Below are positions 25,140-33,990 of a stretch of 64,000 nt of DNA, in pieces. Numbering within the stretch: the first letter of the stretch is position 1; each line of letters begins with the position of its first letter. The notes below the pieces were generated by a model, which saw only the letters and a program-made list of their open reading frames with translations, made no database searches and was not told the origin of the DNA. Source of the DNA: Pedobacter sp. L105. Its GTDB lineage: Bacteria > Bacteroidota > Bacteroidia > Sphingobacteriales > Sphingobacteriaceae. The stretch lies in contig NZ_LMUP01000010.1 in NCBI RefSeq assembly GCF_009765875.1, positions 62,001 through 126,000 of the forward strand, written 5' to 3'. The position numbers and the translations under genes are program-made.

Positions 25140-27755
25140 TTAATTTTCTTCAGTATCCTTATCGTCTTCCGGAGTTTCATCATCTTCATCCTCCTCTTCT
25201 TCTTCAGTTTCTGCGGCTTCACCTTCAGCAGCTGGTTCTTCCAGAACATCTGCGGGATCTACAACCAAAACATCTTCAGAAACTTCTTCCTCAGGATCAT
25301 CTTCATGCTCAATTTTAGCTACCGATGCAATAGCATCATTACCTTTTAAATTGATCAGTCTAACACCTTGTGTAGCTCGTCCGATAACCCTCAAATGACT
25401 TAGAACAATTCTGATAACGATACCAGATTTATTAATGATCATCAGGTCATCGTTATCTGTTACGCTTTTTATAGCAATCAGATCGCCGGTTTTTTCTGTG
25501 ATTGTAATTGTTTTTACACCTTTACCACCACGGTTAGTTACACGATAATCTTCAATTGAAGTACGTTTACCATAACCTTTTTCAGAAACAACCATTACTG
25601 TTGCTGATGGATCATCAACAGCAATCATGCCAACAACTTCATCTTTATCGTGTGCAAGGGTTACACCTCTTACTCCTGTAGCTGTTCTTCCCATTGGCCT
25701 AACAGTGCTTTCATTGAACCTGATGGCACGTCCTGAACGTAAGGCCATTACAATTTCACTTGATCCGCTGGTTAAACTTGCTTCCAGTAACTGATCACCT
25801 TCATTAATATTAATGGCATTGATACCATTCACCCTTGGTCTCGAATAAGCTTCCAGTGAAGTTTTCTTGATCGTACCTTTTTTGGTACACATGATGATAT
25901 AGTTGTTTTCCAGGTAATCCTGGTCTTTAAGGTTTTTAACTTTAATATAAGCCTTAATTTTTTCCTCTTTAGGGATATTGATGATGTTTTGAATTGCCCT
26001 TCCTTTACTCAGTCTTGAACCTTCAGGAATTTCATAAACCCTCAGCCAGAAACAACGTCCGGTTTCGGTGAAGAACAGCATATAGTTGTGGTTAGAAGCA
26101 ATCAGCAGGTGTTCAATGAAATCTTCATTTCTTGAATCACTTCCTTTAGATCCTTTACCACCTCTTGCCTGTGTACGGTATTCTGTAGCAGGGGTACGTT
26201 TGATATAACCTTCATGAGAAATGGTAATAACTACTTCCTCATCTTCGATGAAGTCTTCCATACTCATATCTTCTCCGGAGTGAACGATTTGTGTTCTGCG
26301 TTCATCACCATATTTCTCCAGCATTTCTGCCAGTTCATCTTTGATGATCTGCATTCTCAATCCTTCGTCAGCCAGGATAGACTGCAGGTATTCGATAGTT
26401 TTCATTAATTCATTGTATTCATCCTTGATCTTATCCCTTTCCAGACCTGTCAAACGACGTAAGGTCATGTCCAGGATAGCTCTCGACTGAATATCACTCA
26501 GGCCAAATTGTTCCATCAAACCAAGTCTGGCTTCTTCCGGTGTATTCGACGCCCTGATCAGTTTAATTACTTCATCTAAATGATCTAAAGCAATTAATAA
26601 ACCTTCCAGGATATGTGCACGTTTTTGTGCTTCATTCAATTCAAATTTGGTACGGCGGACAATCACGTCATGCCTGTGATCCACAAAATGCCTGATCAGA
26701 TCTTTCAGGTTCAGCATTTGCGGCCTTCCGTTAACCAGGGCAATGTTGTTTACACTGAACGAAGTTTGAAGCGCTGTCTGTTTGAATAGGTTATTCAGTA
26801 CGATAGAAGCATTCGCATCACGTTTAATTTCGTAAACGATACGGATACCATCTTTATTAGATTCATCCTTAATGTTAGAGATACCATCGATTTTCTTTTC
26901 GCCAACCAGTTCAGCGGTACGCTCAATCATCATCGCCTTGTTCACCTGATAAGGGATCTCGGTAACAATAATTACTTCCCTGTCCTTCACCGCTTCAATT
27001 TCAGCTTTTGCACGCATCACGATACGTCCCCTGCCTGTTTCAAAAGCTTCCTGAACACCACTGTACCCATAAATTAAAGCACCGGTAGGAAAATCCGGAC
27101 CTTTAACAAATTTCATTAATTCAGGAATAGTGATTTCGTTGTTCTCAATATAAGCGACTGTTGCATTGATTACTTCCGTAATGTTGTGAGGCGGCATATT
27201 GGTTGCCATACCTACTGCAATTCCGGATGCCCCATTGATCAACAGATTGGGTACTTTTGAAGGAAGTACTGTTGGCTCCTGTAAGGAATCATCAAAGTTA
27301 AGCTGGAAATCTACGGTGTCTTTATTGATATCGGCAAGCATATCTTCAGCAATCTTCTGAAATCTTGCTTCAGTATAACGCATTGCTGCAGGAGAGTCAC
27401 CATCAACAGAACCAAAGTTACCCTGGCCTTCTACCAGTAAATAACGTAAGCTCCATGGCTGTGCCATCCTTACCATCGTCATATAAACCGATGAATCACC
27501 GTGCGGGTGATACTTACCCAATACTTCCCCTACGATACGGGCTGATTTCTTATACGGTTTATTACTTGCCAGACCAAGGTCCAGCATACCATAAAGCACA
27601 CGCCTGTGCACTGGTTTCAATCCATCTCTTACATCAGGTAACGCCCTTGATACGATAACAGACATCGAATAATCGATGTAAGCAGACTTCATCTGCTCAT
27701 CTATATCAATTTTTATTATTTTATCGTTTTCCTGATTTTCTAAATCTTCTGCCAT
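25140..27755 (-). CDS. gyrA: DNA gyrase subunit A
   Basis: Breakage-reunion subunit of gyrase, 871 residues. It has KPVHRRVLYGM, the quinolone-determining region HPHGDSSVYMTMVRMAQPWS, and the catalytic Tyr127 in AAMRYTEARF. The GyrA box is seen as QARGGKGSKG (about residue 570), which makes this GyrA rather than ParC, and beta-pinwheel repeats follow. Position 92, equal to E. coli Asp87, is Met. The last 60 or so residues form a strongly acidic tail of Glu/Asp/Ala/Pro. gyrB is not adjacent. Confidence 0.97.
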   Translation of the reverse strand: MAEDLENQENDKIIKIDIDEQMKSAYIDYSMSVIVSRALPDVRDGLKPVHRRVLYGMLDLGLASNKPYKKSARIVGEVLGKYHPHGDSSVYMTMVRMAQPWSLRYLLVEGQGNFGSVDGDSPAAMRYTEARFQKIAEDMLADINKDTVDFQLNFDDSLQEPTVLPSKVPNLLINGASGIAVGMATNMPPHNITEVINATVAYIENNEITIPELMKFVKGPDFPTGALIYGYSGVQEAFETGRGRIVMRAKAEIEAVKDREVIIVTEIPYQVNKAMMIERTAELVGEKKIDGISNIKDESNKDGIRIVYEIKRDANASIVLNNLFKQTALQTSFSVNNIALVNGRPQMLNLKDLIRHFVDHRHDVIVRRTKFELNEAQKRAHILEGLLIALDHLDEVIKLIRASNTPEEARLGLMEQFGLSDIQSRAILDMTLRRLTGLERDKIKDEYNELMKTIEYLQSILADEGLRMQIIKDELAEMLEKYGDERRTQIVHSGEDMSMEDFIEDEEVVITISHEGYIKRTPATEYRTQARGGKGSKGSDSRNEDFIEHLLIASNHNYMLFFTETGRCFWLRVYEIPEGSRLSKGRAIQNIINIPKEEKIKAYIKVKNLKDQDYLENNYIIMCTKKGTIKKTSLEAYSRPRVNGINAININEGDQLLEASLTSGSSEIVMALRSGRAIRFNESTVRPMGRTATGVRGVTLAHDKDEVVGMIAVDDPSATVMVVSEKGYGKRTSIEDYRVTNRGGKGVKTITITEKTGDLIAIKSVTDNDDLMIINKSGIVIRIVLSHLRVIGRATQGVRLINLKGNDAIASVAKIEHEDDPEEEVSEDVLVVDPADVLEEPAAEGEAAETEEEEEDEDDETPEDDKDTEEN

Positions 27756-27853
27756 AAAAAGTTAATGTTCGTTAAAAACGATTTAAATAAGGTAATGTTA
27801 TAACCTTGCGAATTTAAGAAAATTATGCTGTTTAAGCGCATTGTGGAAAAAAA

Positions 27854-28747
27854 TTAAGCCCAGTCCAGCCCTTTTATTAACTTAGACAGAGTTTCAGCTT
27901 CCAGGCTTGTTTCTGCGGGTTTGTGGTTATACTCCCACTTAGCCATTGGTGGTAAGCTCATTAAGATAGATTCGACCCTTCCGTTGGTCTCTAAGCCAAA
28001 TTTAGTACCGGAGTCATAAACAAGGTTAAATTCAACATACCGGCTCCTTCTCAGGTATTGCCACTCCTGCTCGGCTTCGGTATAGGCAGTATCCCTGTTC
28101 CTGTCAATCAGTTCTGTATAAGCCGGTAAAAAGGTATTTCCAACTGCCAGGGAGAAATCAAAGAGCTGATCCCAGTCGAGCCCCGTATTATCAGGTTTTA
28201 ACCTATCGTAAAATATACCTCCAACACCCCTAGTTTCCTGACGGTGTTTGATAAAGAAATAATCATCGGCCTGTTTTTTAAATTTGGGATAAAATGAACT
28301 ATCAAATTCATCACAGGTATTTTTTAGCAGGTGATGAAAATAACGTACATCAGTATCAATCACGTAATGCGGTGTTAAGTCGATCCCTCCGCCAAACCAG
28401 CGGGTTTGCTCATCCATTTCAAAATAACGGATGTTCATATGTATAATAGGTACAAAAGGATTTACCGGATGGATCACGATAGATACGCCGGCAGCAAAGA
28501 ACTCATCATTCTCTACCTTAAATGCTTTTTTAATGGCTTCAGGCAATTTACCGTATACCGCAGAAAAATTAACGCCACCTTTCTCTATGACATTTCCATT
28601 TTGAAAAATGCGTGTACGCCCGCCTCCCCCGCCTTCTCTTGTCCATAATTCTTCCTGAAATTTACCTTTACCATCGGCCTGTTCCAGTCCCTGGCAAATT
28701 TCATCCTGTATTTTCTGATACGCTTCAACCACTTTATCTTTTAACAT
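27854..28747 (-). CDS. hemF: Oxygen-dependent coproporphyrinogen III oxidase
   Basis: Aerobic decarboxylation of coproporphyrinogen III to protoporphyrinogen IX in haem synthesis. The 297 residues match the family. Seen are LWTREGGGGGRTRIFQNG near residue 48, FFAAGVSIVIHPVNPFVPIIHMNIRYF near residue 105 and WFGGGIDLTPHYV near residue 138. RGVGGIFYDRL and the metal/substrate segment RYVEFNLVYDSGTKFGL follow. Presence of the oxygen-dependent form points to aerobic growth. It is a single gene with a TAACTTTG element 21 bases upstream. Confidence 0.96.
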   Translation of the reverse strand: MLKDKVVEAYQKIQDEICQGLEQADGKGKFQEELWTREGGGGGRTRIFQNGNVIEKGGVNFSAVYGKLPEAIKKAFKVENDEFFAAGVSIVIHPVNPFVPIIHMNIRYFEMDEQTRWFGGGIDLTPHYVIDTDVRYFHHLLKNTCDEFDSSFYPKFKKQADDYFFIKHRQETRGVGGIFYDRLKPDNTGLDWDQLFDFSLAVGNTFLPAYTELIDRNRDTAYTEAEQEWQYLRRSRYVEFNLVYDSGTKFGLETNGRVESILMSLPPMAKWEYNHKPAETSLEAETLSKLIKGLDWA

Positions 28748-28767
28748 CGCTTCCTGAATATATAATT

Positions 28768-28775
28768 CAAAGTTA
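28768..28775 (-). promoter_or_regulatory. Candidate -7 element of hemF
   Basis: On the minus strand this reads TAACTTTG, a full TAnnTTTG match, 21 bases before the hemF ATG. No clear -33 TTG. Confidence 0.35.
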
Positions 28776-28839
28776 CGGGTTATAAAATTTTAAGCAGGAT
28801 TCAAGCCGATATTACTTTTCCAATTTTACACTAAAACAA

Positions 28840-28865
28840 GAAAGGCCATCTTTCGACGGCCTTTC
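28840..28865 (-). terminator. Intrinsic terminator after the small lipoprotein gene
   Basis: gaaaggcc (28840-28847) pairs with ggcctttc (28858-28865) around a 10-base loop. On the minus strand a T-rich stretch follows. Confidence 0.75.
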
Positions 28866-28884
28866 CTTTAGATTTTGGTAGAGA

Positions 28885-29094
28885 CTACATTTTTTTTGTA
28901 GTGTCTGCTGGAGTAGTAGTTTTTGCTGCAGTGTCTTTTTTAGCAGTATCTACAGTAGTTTTCATTGTTGAAGTTGAATCAACAACTTTAGTAGTGCTGT
29001 CAGTTGTAGTTGAAGCAGTTTTAGCAGAGTTGCATGCAGATGCGGCTAACATTAATGTACCAGCAAAAGCAAGACTTAAAATCGTTTTTTTCAT
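28885..29094 (-). CDS. Small Thr-rich lipoprotein
   Basis: 69 residues. A type II signal peptide ends in the lipobox LAASAC with Cys21 as the lipidation site. The mature part of about 48 residues is almost only Thr, Lys, Asp, Ser and Ala, low-complexity and probably unfolded, like a short periplasmic spacer or stress-type lipoprotein. No domain is recognised. It is a single gene with its own terminator. The upstream 190 bases are AT-rich and hold no gene. Confidence 0.75.
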   Translation of the reverse strand: MKKTILSLAFAGTLMLAASACNSAKTASTTTDSTTKVVDSTSTMKTTVDTAKKDTAAKTTTPADTTKKM

Positions 29095-29284
29095 GAGATT
29101 TCTATGTTTTGTTTTGGCAAATTAACGACAATTACTTCATTAAGTTAAATTTTTTTTAATGTTTAACTTAAAAAAGCCTGTTTACTGTCTAATTATGCCC
29201 TAAAATAAACGTAAAAGAGCAATTACTTTATTTTTGAGATTAAAAAATGATTAAAATTAGATTAAAAATCTATTAACTCAACAA

Positions 29285-29608
29285 TTATTCGTTAAAGGGC
29301 GGTTCATGACTGATCTTCAATTTATCCAGTAATTCGGGAGAAACATTTTCTGCATAGGCACCATAGGCGTCGATGATCACACCTTTCAGATTACCTACCG
29401 GGGAAGAGATCGCGTAAATAACAGCACTGTCGTCCGGATCGGTCATGCCTTCAAAACGGTAAAACTCTTCAATTTCAAATTCTTCAGGCATCAGTTGTAA
29501 ATCCAGCGACTTACATTCTATACAATCCTGTGCAAGTGTAAAATCATATTCATACCCTCTTTTTCCAAGATCGCTTACCGCTTCTGTTAGTGTTTCATAT
29601 ATATACAT
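29285..29608 (-). CDS. Conserved small Bacteroidota protein, function unknown
   Basis: Start chosen at the Met at 29608 (MYIYETLTEAVSDL), giving 107 residues; the 11 residues before it look non-coding. It is acidic and soluble with YETLTEAVSDLGKRGYEYDF, CIECKSLDLQLMPEEFEIEEFYRFEGMTDPDD and VKGV-like GNLKGVIIDAYGAYAE. From memory, relatives are common in the phylum and are sometimes labelled phosphoribosylpyrophosphate synthetase, but no PRPP-binding motif is seen here. I would not use that name. Confidence 0.75.
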   Translation of the reverse strand: MYIYETLTEAVSDLGKRGYEYDFTLAQDCIECKSLDLQLMPEEFEIEEFYRFEGMTDPDDSAVIYAISSPVGNLKGVIIDAYGAYAENVSPELLDKLKISHEPPFNE

Positions 29609-29673
29609 ATGCCAATTTATCAAATATTGGCAGAAGTTCATAATTTCAATAATCTTTCAGATATTTAAGGCAA

Positions 29674-30150
29674 ATGATCGTATCAGAAAATACACTCAGG
29701 TGGGCACTTCGTTTTTACCCGCCCTTATTCTTTCAGCGTATCTGGGTGAGGAAATTTCACAAAGGATTCAGCGGGGCTGATGTTAAAATCAATAAAAGCT
29801 TGCTGAATAAAAATTATAATAACTCCATTTTTGGCGGAACGATCTACGGCGCAACAGACCCTTTTTATGCGATATTATTTGATCAGCTGCTGCAAAGGCA
29901 GGGCTTTAAGATTAAGGTATGGCTAAAAAGTGCCAGTATACAGTATATAAAACCCGGTCATTCTTCGCTTTATTTTACTATTTTAATTACAGAAGAGATG
30001 TTAAATGAGGCCATTGAAGCGTTAAATACCGATGGGAAATTTGTAAAAGCTTTTCCTATGGAAGTTAAAAATAAAAATGGAGAGGTTTGTGTAAGGGTTA
30101 TGAACGAAGTTTATATCAGAAACCTGCAGCTGGAAGAAAAAACAGCGTAG
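29674..30150 (+). CDS. DUF4442 family hotdog-fold protein
   Basis: A 158-residue protein that fits the DUF4442 group of hotdog thioesterase-like proteins. It has LRFYPPLFFQRIWVRKF near the start, a central GGTIYGATDPFYAILFDQLL helix region and the strand ASIQYIKPGHSSLYFTILI. No catalytic acid is obvious at the usual position, so activity is uncertain. It precedes the AlbA_2 gene by 34 bases and may be cotranscribed with it. Confidence 0.8.
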   Translation: MIVSENTLRWALRFYPPLFFQRIWVRKFHKGFSGADVKINKSLLNKNYNNSIFGGTIYGATDPFYAILFDQLLQRQGFKIKVWLKSASIQYIKPGHSSLYFTILITEEMLNEAIEALNTDGKFVKAFPMEVKNKNGEVCVRVMNEVYIRNLQLEEKTA

Positions 30151-30184
30151 CTTATTAATCAGTATACCGCATAAACCCGGAAAA

Positions 30185-30817
30185 ATGAATATCAGGAAAC
30201 TAATTTTACAAGGCGAAGGTACTACACTGGATTTTAAAAAAACGATCACTAACAATGAGAAGATTGCAAAAAGCCTGGTGGCATTTGCTAACAACAGGGG
30301 CGGTCAGCTGCTCATTGGCGTTGCAGATGATGGCAGTATAAAAGGCGTAAAATCTGAAGAGGAAGAAAGATATATGATCATTAAATCTGCCCATCAGTTT
30401 TGCAAACCTGCCATTGAACCCGAATTTGAAGAGATCTATATAGAAAGCAAATTGGTGCTGGTGGCTAAAATTGCGCAGAGTGATACGAAACCCCATTATG
30501 CACTGGATGAGAACAAAAAATGGTGGGTCTATTTCCGTGTTAAAGATAAAAGTATACTAGCCAGTAAAATCATTATAGATGTGCTGAAACAGGAAAACAC
30601 ACAAACGGGACAGCTGATTACCTATACTGAACAGGAGAAAAAGTTGCTGCAATTTCTGGACGATGAAGGCAGGATTACATTAAAACAATTTAGTAAACTC
30701 ACCAGATGCTCCCATAAACAGGCGCAGAAAATACTGGTTAGTTTTATCCTTGCCGACCTGATCCAGCCTCATACTTCGGAAAAAGAAGAATATTTTACCC
30801 TGACAGCGTCAAAATAG
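30185..30817 (+). CDS. AlbA_2/Schlafen-type DNA-binding domain protein with C-terminal winged helix
   Basis: 210 residues. The N-terminal AlbA_2 domain (PF04326) shows LQGEGTTLDFKKTI, IAKSLVAFANNRGGQLLIGVADDGSIKGV and a later PHYALDENKKWWVYFRVKDKS. The C-terminal 60 residues look like a winged helix (LKQFSKLTRCSHKQAQKILVSFILADLI). In other bacteria such proteins act as transcriptional regulators or, in larger fusions, in defence. This short form looks like a regulator. No defence genes lie nearby. Confidence 0.82.
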   Translation: MNIRKLILQGEGTTLDFKKTITNNEKIAKSLVAFANNRGGQLLIGVADDGSIKGVKSEEEERYMIIKSAHQFCKPAIEPEFEEIYIESKLVLVAKIAQSDTKPHYALDENKKWWVYFRVKDKSILASKIIIDVLKQENTQTGQLITYTEQEKKLLQFLDDEGRITLKQFSKLTRCSHKQAQKILVSFILADLIQPHTSEKEEYFTLTASK

Positions 30818-30820
30818 GCT

Positions 30821-30828
30821 TACCTTTG
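30821..30828 (+). promoter_or_regulatory. Candidate -7 element of the MATE gene
   Basis: TACCTTTG, a full TAnnTTTG match, 17 bases before the ATG at 30846 and just after the stop of the preceding gene. Confidence 0.35.
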
Positions 30829-30845
30829 GCGGTTCAGTTAACGTT

Positions 30846-32210
30846 ATGCTCAATTCATTTTACGCCAGATATAAGCCTTATTATACAGATAACCTCCGAT
30901 TAGCTATTCCTATTGTTGTTTCCCAGCTGGGGCATACCATGGTTGCACTTGCAGACAGCGTGATTGTAGGCCACTTTGCCGGAACCACTCAATTGGCAGC
31001 AGTATCACTGGTAAACAGCATTTTTATTCTGGTGCTGGTACTTGGTCTTGGTATCTCCTATGGCCTCACCCCTTTGGTTGCACGGGAAAATGGCAGTAAG
31101 AATTATCTGGAATGTGGGAGATTGTTATCCAATAGCCTGATGATCAATATTATTACTGGTTTTTTATTGTTTATCATCGTGAACTTTGGAACCCTGCTGA
31201 TCATCGATCACATCGGGCAATCGCCAGAGGTTGTTGCAGATGCTAAACCCTATTTGCATTACCTGGGGCTGTCTATTATTCCCATCATGATATTTCAGAC
31301 TTTCAGGCAATTTACTGAAGGCCTCGGTTTTACCAAGCAGGCCATGTACATTTCCATCTGGGGTAACCTGATCAATGTGATCCTGGGAATCATCTTTGTA
31401 AAAGGAATGTTTGGCATTCATCCTATGGGGGTTAAAGGCGTTGGTTTAAGCACTTTAATTGACCGTTTGATGATGGCTACCGTTATGTCTTTATATGTTT
31501 TCCGTTCTGAAAACTTTAGGAATTATATCAAAAACTTCAGGATCACCTTTATTGATAAAGCCAGAAGTATTCAGATCTTAAAAATAGGCGCCCCTATTGC
31601 AATGCAATATTCATTTGAGATCAGTGCTTTTAGTGGTGCAGCCATTCTAATCGGTACCATCGGCGTAGTAGAACAGGCGGCTCATCAGGTAGCGATTAAC
31701 CTGGCTTCGGTGACCTACATGTTATCCAGCGGTATCGCTTCTGCGGCGACGATAAAAACAGGGAACAATCTGGGTAAGAAAAATTTTATTGACCTCAGGC
31801 ACTCCGCACTGGCAAGTTATCATGTCATTCTTCTTTTTATGGCCTGTACAGCTATCCTGTTTGTTTGTGCTAATGGTATATTACCTTTTATTTATACTGA
31901 CGATGCGGCCGTGGTCCGTATTGCTTCGCATTTATTAATTATAGCAGGTTTCTTTCAGCTGTTTGACGGCACACAGGTTGTTGGGCTGGGCATACTGCGG
32001 GGACTGGGTGATGTGAACTACCCGACCTTCATTACCTTTGTCGCTTACTGGATTGTGGGTATTCCTTTGGGATATTTTCTTGGCATTAGATTAGGTATGG
32101 GTGTGTATGGAATTTGGTATGGCTTGACCTTTGGTCTACTCAGCGCATCTATACTGCTTTTCTTTAGATTTCAAAAACGTACTAAAAAGCTGGCATATAT
32201 TATACAGTAG
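30846..32210 (+). CDS. MATE family efflux transporter
   Basis: 454 residues, 12 predicted helices in two homologous bundles. The start LAIPIVVSQLGHTMVALADSVIVGHFAG is the MATE hallmark; the second half begins at IGAPIAMQYSFEISAFSGAAILIG. Expected to export cationic drugs or metabolites by Na+ or H+ antiport. Substrate unknown. It stands at the end of the 29.7-32.2 kb plus-strand run, with its own candidate promoter. Confidence 0.93.
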   Translation: MLNSFYARYKPYYTDNLRLAIPIVVSQLGHTMVALADSVIVGHFAGTTQLAAVSLVNSIFILVLVLGLGISYGLTPLVARENGSKNYLECGRLLSNSLMINIITGFLLFIIVNFGTLLIIDHIGQSPEVVADAKPYLHYLGLSIIPIMIFQTFRQFTEGLGFTKQAMYISIWGNLINVILGIIFVKGMFGIHPMGVKGVGLSTLIDRLMMATVMSLYVFRSENFRNYIKNFRITFIDKARSIQILKIGAPIAMQYSFEISAFSGAAILIGTIGVVEQAAHQVAINLASVTYMLSSGIASAATIKTGNNLGKKNFIDLRHSALASYHVILLFMACTAILFVCANGILPFIYTDDAAVVRIASHLLIIAGFFQLFDGTQVVGLGILRGLGDVNYPTFITFVAYWIVGIPLGYFLGIRLGMGVYGIWYGLTFGLLSASILLFFRFQKRTKKLAYIIQ

Positions 32211-32220
32211 ACGAAATTTA

Positions 32221-32251
32221 TTGATAAAAATTTAACCACAATGTAGGTTTG
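32221..32251 (+). promoter_or_regulatory. Candidate Bacteroidota promoter (-33 TTG, -7 TAGGTTTG) before the ECF sigma gene
   Basis: TTG at 32221-32223 and TAGGTTTG at 32244-32251 are separated by 20 bases, close to the consensus spacing. The element is about 120 bases before the ATG, so a leader of about 115 bases is implied. Confidence 0.4.
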
Positions 32252-32374
32252 AACATTATTTTGAGATTTTGTGTATTAAAAGGGTTACAAAGACTTAATC
32301 TTATAGCTTATGAGAATATCGCTACGATTAGGCCTGACTTTTGACTTCAGATTGACAAAACCAAACCTAAATGT

Positions 32375-32962
32375 ATGCTTTCATTTTTACTACCCCTGGG
32401 TGATTTTCATGAGAAAATCTATCCTAAAGCAAATGACAGTGCAGAAGCAGCTCTTGTAAATGGCTTGTTGGCAGGCGAGAAACAGGCGCTTGAAAAACTT
32501 TATGCTTGTTATGCAGCTTCATTATTGGGTATTATTTCTAAAATCATCAAACAACAGGATGTAGCCGAAGATGTGCTTCAGGAAACATTTCTCAAAATCT
32601 GGAAATCTATCGCACAATATGATGCTGGAAAAGGAAGGTTATTTACCTGGATGGCAAGGTTAGCTAAAAATAAAGCTATTGATCATTTGAGAACCCGTGG
32701 AGAGGTGAATAATTTAAAAAATGATGACCTCGATGATTTTACCTTTCAGGTTAACCAACTCCATCATATTGAATATCATCCTGAATTTCTAGACCTTAGA
32801 CAGCTCATCAAAACACTTACCCCTATGCAAACCGTTATTATAGATATGGTTTATTTTCAGGGTTATACACAGGCCGAAGTATCTGAAGCACTGGATATTC
32901 CCATTGGCACCGTTAAAACGAGGATACGAAAGGGCATTCAAACCATGCGTACATTCTTTTAA
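32375..32962 (+). CDS. ECF-type RNA polymerase sigma factor
   Basis: A 195-residue sigma-70 protein with only regions 2 and 4. Region 2 has LYACYAASLLGIISKII and AEDVLQETFLKIWKSIAQYD, plus RLFTWMARLAKNKAIDHLRT. Region 4 has LTPMQTVIIDMVYFQGYTQ with AEVSEALDIPIGTVKTRIRKG. No anti-sigma factor gene follows: the next gene is a CDF transporter, so control must come from elsewhere or from its own promoter. Confidence 0.93.
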   Translation: MLSFLLPLGDFHEKIYPKANDSAEAALVNGLLAGEKQALEKLYACYAASLLGIISKIIKQQDVAEDVLQETFLKIWKSIAQYDAGKGRLFTWMARLAKNKAIDHLRTRGEVNNLKNDDLDDFTFQVNQLHHIEYHPEFLDLRQLIKTLTPMQTVIIDMVYFQGYTQAEVSEALDIPIGTVKTRIRKGIQTMRTFF

Positions 32963-33015
32963 TCAGATTCTGGTTTTCTGGTATACTGTTTGAAGAACAA
33001 ATACCGGATTAACAT

Positions 33016-33933
33016 ATGGCCAAATCAAATAAATCAATTTATGCCGCTCTTGCAGCAAATGTGCTGATTGCAGTTACAAAGTTTACAGCTGGTGCTTTTA
33101 GCAATAGTGCTTCGATGATATCAGAAGGTATACATTCACTGGTAGACACCGTGAACCAGGTTTTACTGCTTTTTGGATTAAGAAGAAGCCGGAAGCCTGC
33201 TGATGCCACAAGACCTTTTGGTTACGGTAAGGAGCTGTATTTTTATTCTTTTATAGTTTCTATTTTAATATTTGGATTAGGTGGAGGAATATCTATTTAT
33301 CAGGGTATTATACATATCATTACCCCAAAATCATTGGGCGACCCGACCTGGAATTATATCGTTCTTGCCTCTTCTGTCCTGTTTGAAGGCACTTCGTTTG
33401 TAATCGCAGCTAAAGAATTTAATAAGATCAGGGGGCATGACAAATGGTGGGACGCTATTGTAAGAAGTAAAGATCCATCCAGTTTCCTGGTGTTATTTGA
33501 AGATGGGGCAGCAGTTATAGGCCTGTTAACTGTGATAATTTGTATGTTTTTAAGCCACCGGTATAACCTCCCTCAGCTGGATGGTCTTGCCTCTTTACTG
33601 GTTGGCCTGCTTTTGGTAGCGGCTTCACTGATACTGGCGCGTGAAAGCAGAAGTTTGCTGATGGGTGAGGGAGTTTCAAAAGATACCCGGCAGATGATCA
33701 CAAAATTGGTAGAAAACGATCCTGCTGTTTTAAAAGTGATCAATATCATCTCTACTTATCAGTCGCCCGATGAAATACTGCTGGTATTGATCGTTGCATT
33801 CAGGGAGGATCTCGATACGCAGGATATCAATGAAACGATTGAAAGAATCCGTATTGAAATTAAAGAAAAATTTAAACTCATGCGATTTGTCATCATTCAG
33901 CCAGAAATATTAACCAACCCTGTCCAATACTAG
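33016..33933 (+). CDS. Cation diffusion facilitator (CDF) transporter
   Basis: A 305-residue metal:H+ antiporter. The first helices contain SNSASMISEGIHSLVDTVNQ with the His/Asp metal-site residues, and FGYGKELYFYSFIVSILIFG precedes helix 3. Helix 5 has the second site as LDGLASLLVGLLL. The C-terminal cytoplasmic domain ends near residue 300. Similar Bacteroidota proteins are named FieF/Zn-Co exporters, but the metal cannot be predicted. It lies 53 bases after the ECF sigma gene, so it could be a target of it. Confidence 0.92.
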   Translation: MAKSNKSIYAALAANVLIAVTKFTAGAFSNSASMISEGIHSLVDTVNQVLLLFGLRRSRKPADATRPFGYGKELYFYSFIVSILIFGLGGGISIYQGIIHIITPKSLGDPTWNYIVLASSVLFEGTSFVIAAKEFNKIRGHDKWWDAIVRSKDPSSFLVLFEDGAAVIGLLTVIICMFLSHRYNLPQLDGLASLLVGLLLVAASLILARESRSLLMGEGVSKDTRQMITKLVENDPAVLKVINIISTYQSPDEILLVLIVAFREDLDTQDINETIERIRIEIKEKFKLMRFVIIQPEILTNPVQY

Positions 33934-33990
33934 TATTTTAATTGCCGGTACTCCTTCCCTATTCTAAATGTCTCTATATTAGCGGCCAAT

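Noticed and set aside
29285..29608. Phosphoribosylpyrophosphate synthetase
   Set aside because: The name is sometimes attached to relatives, but no PRPP loop or ATP-binding motif is present and the length is a third of a true synthetase.
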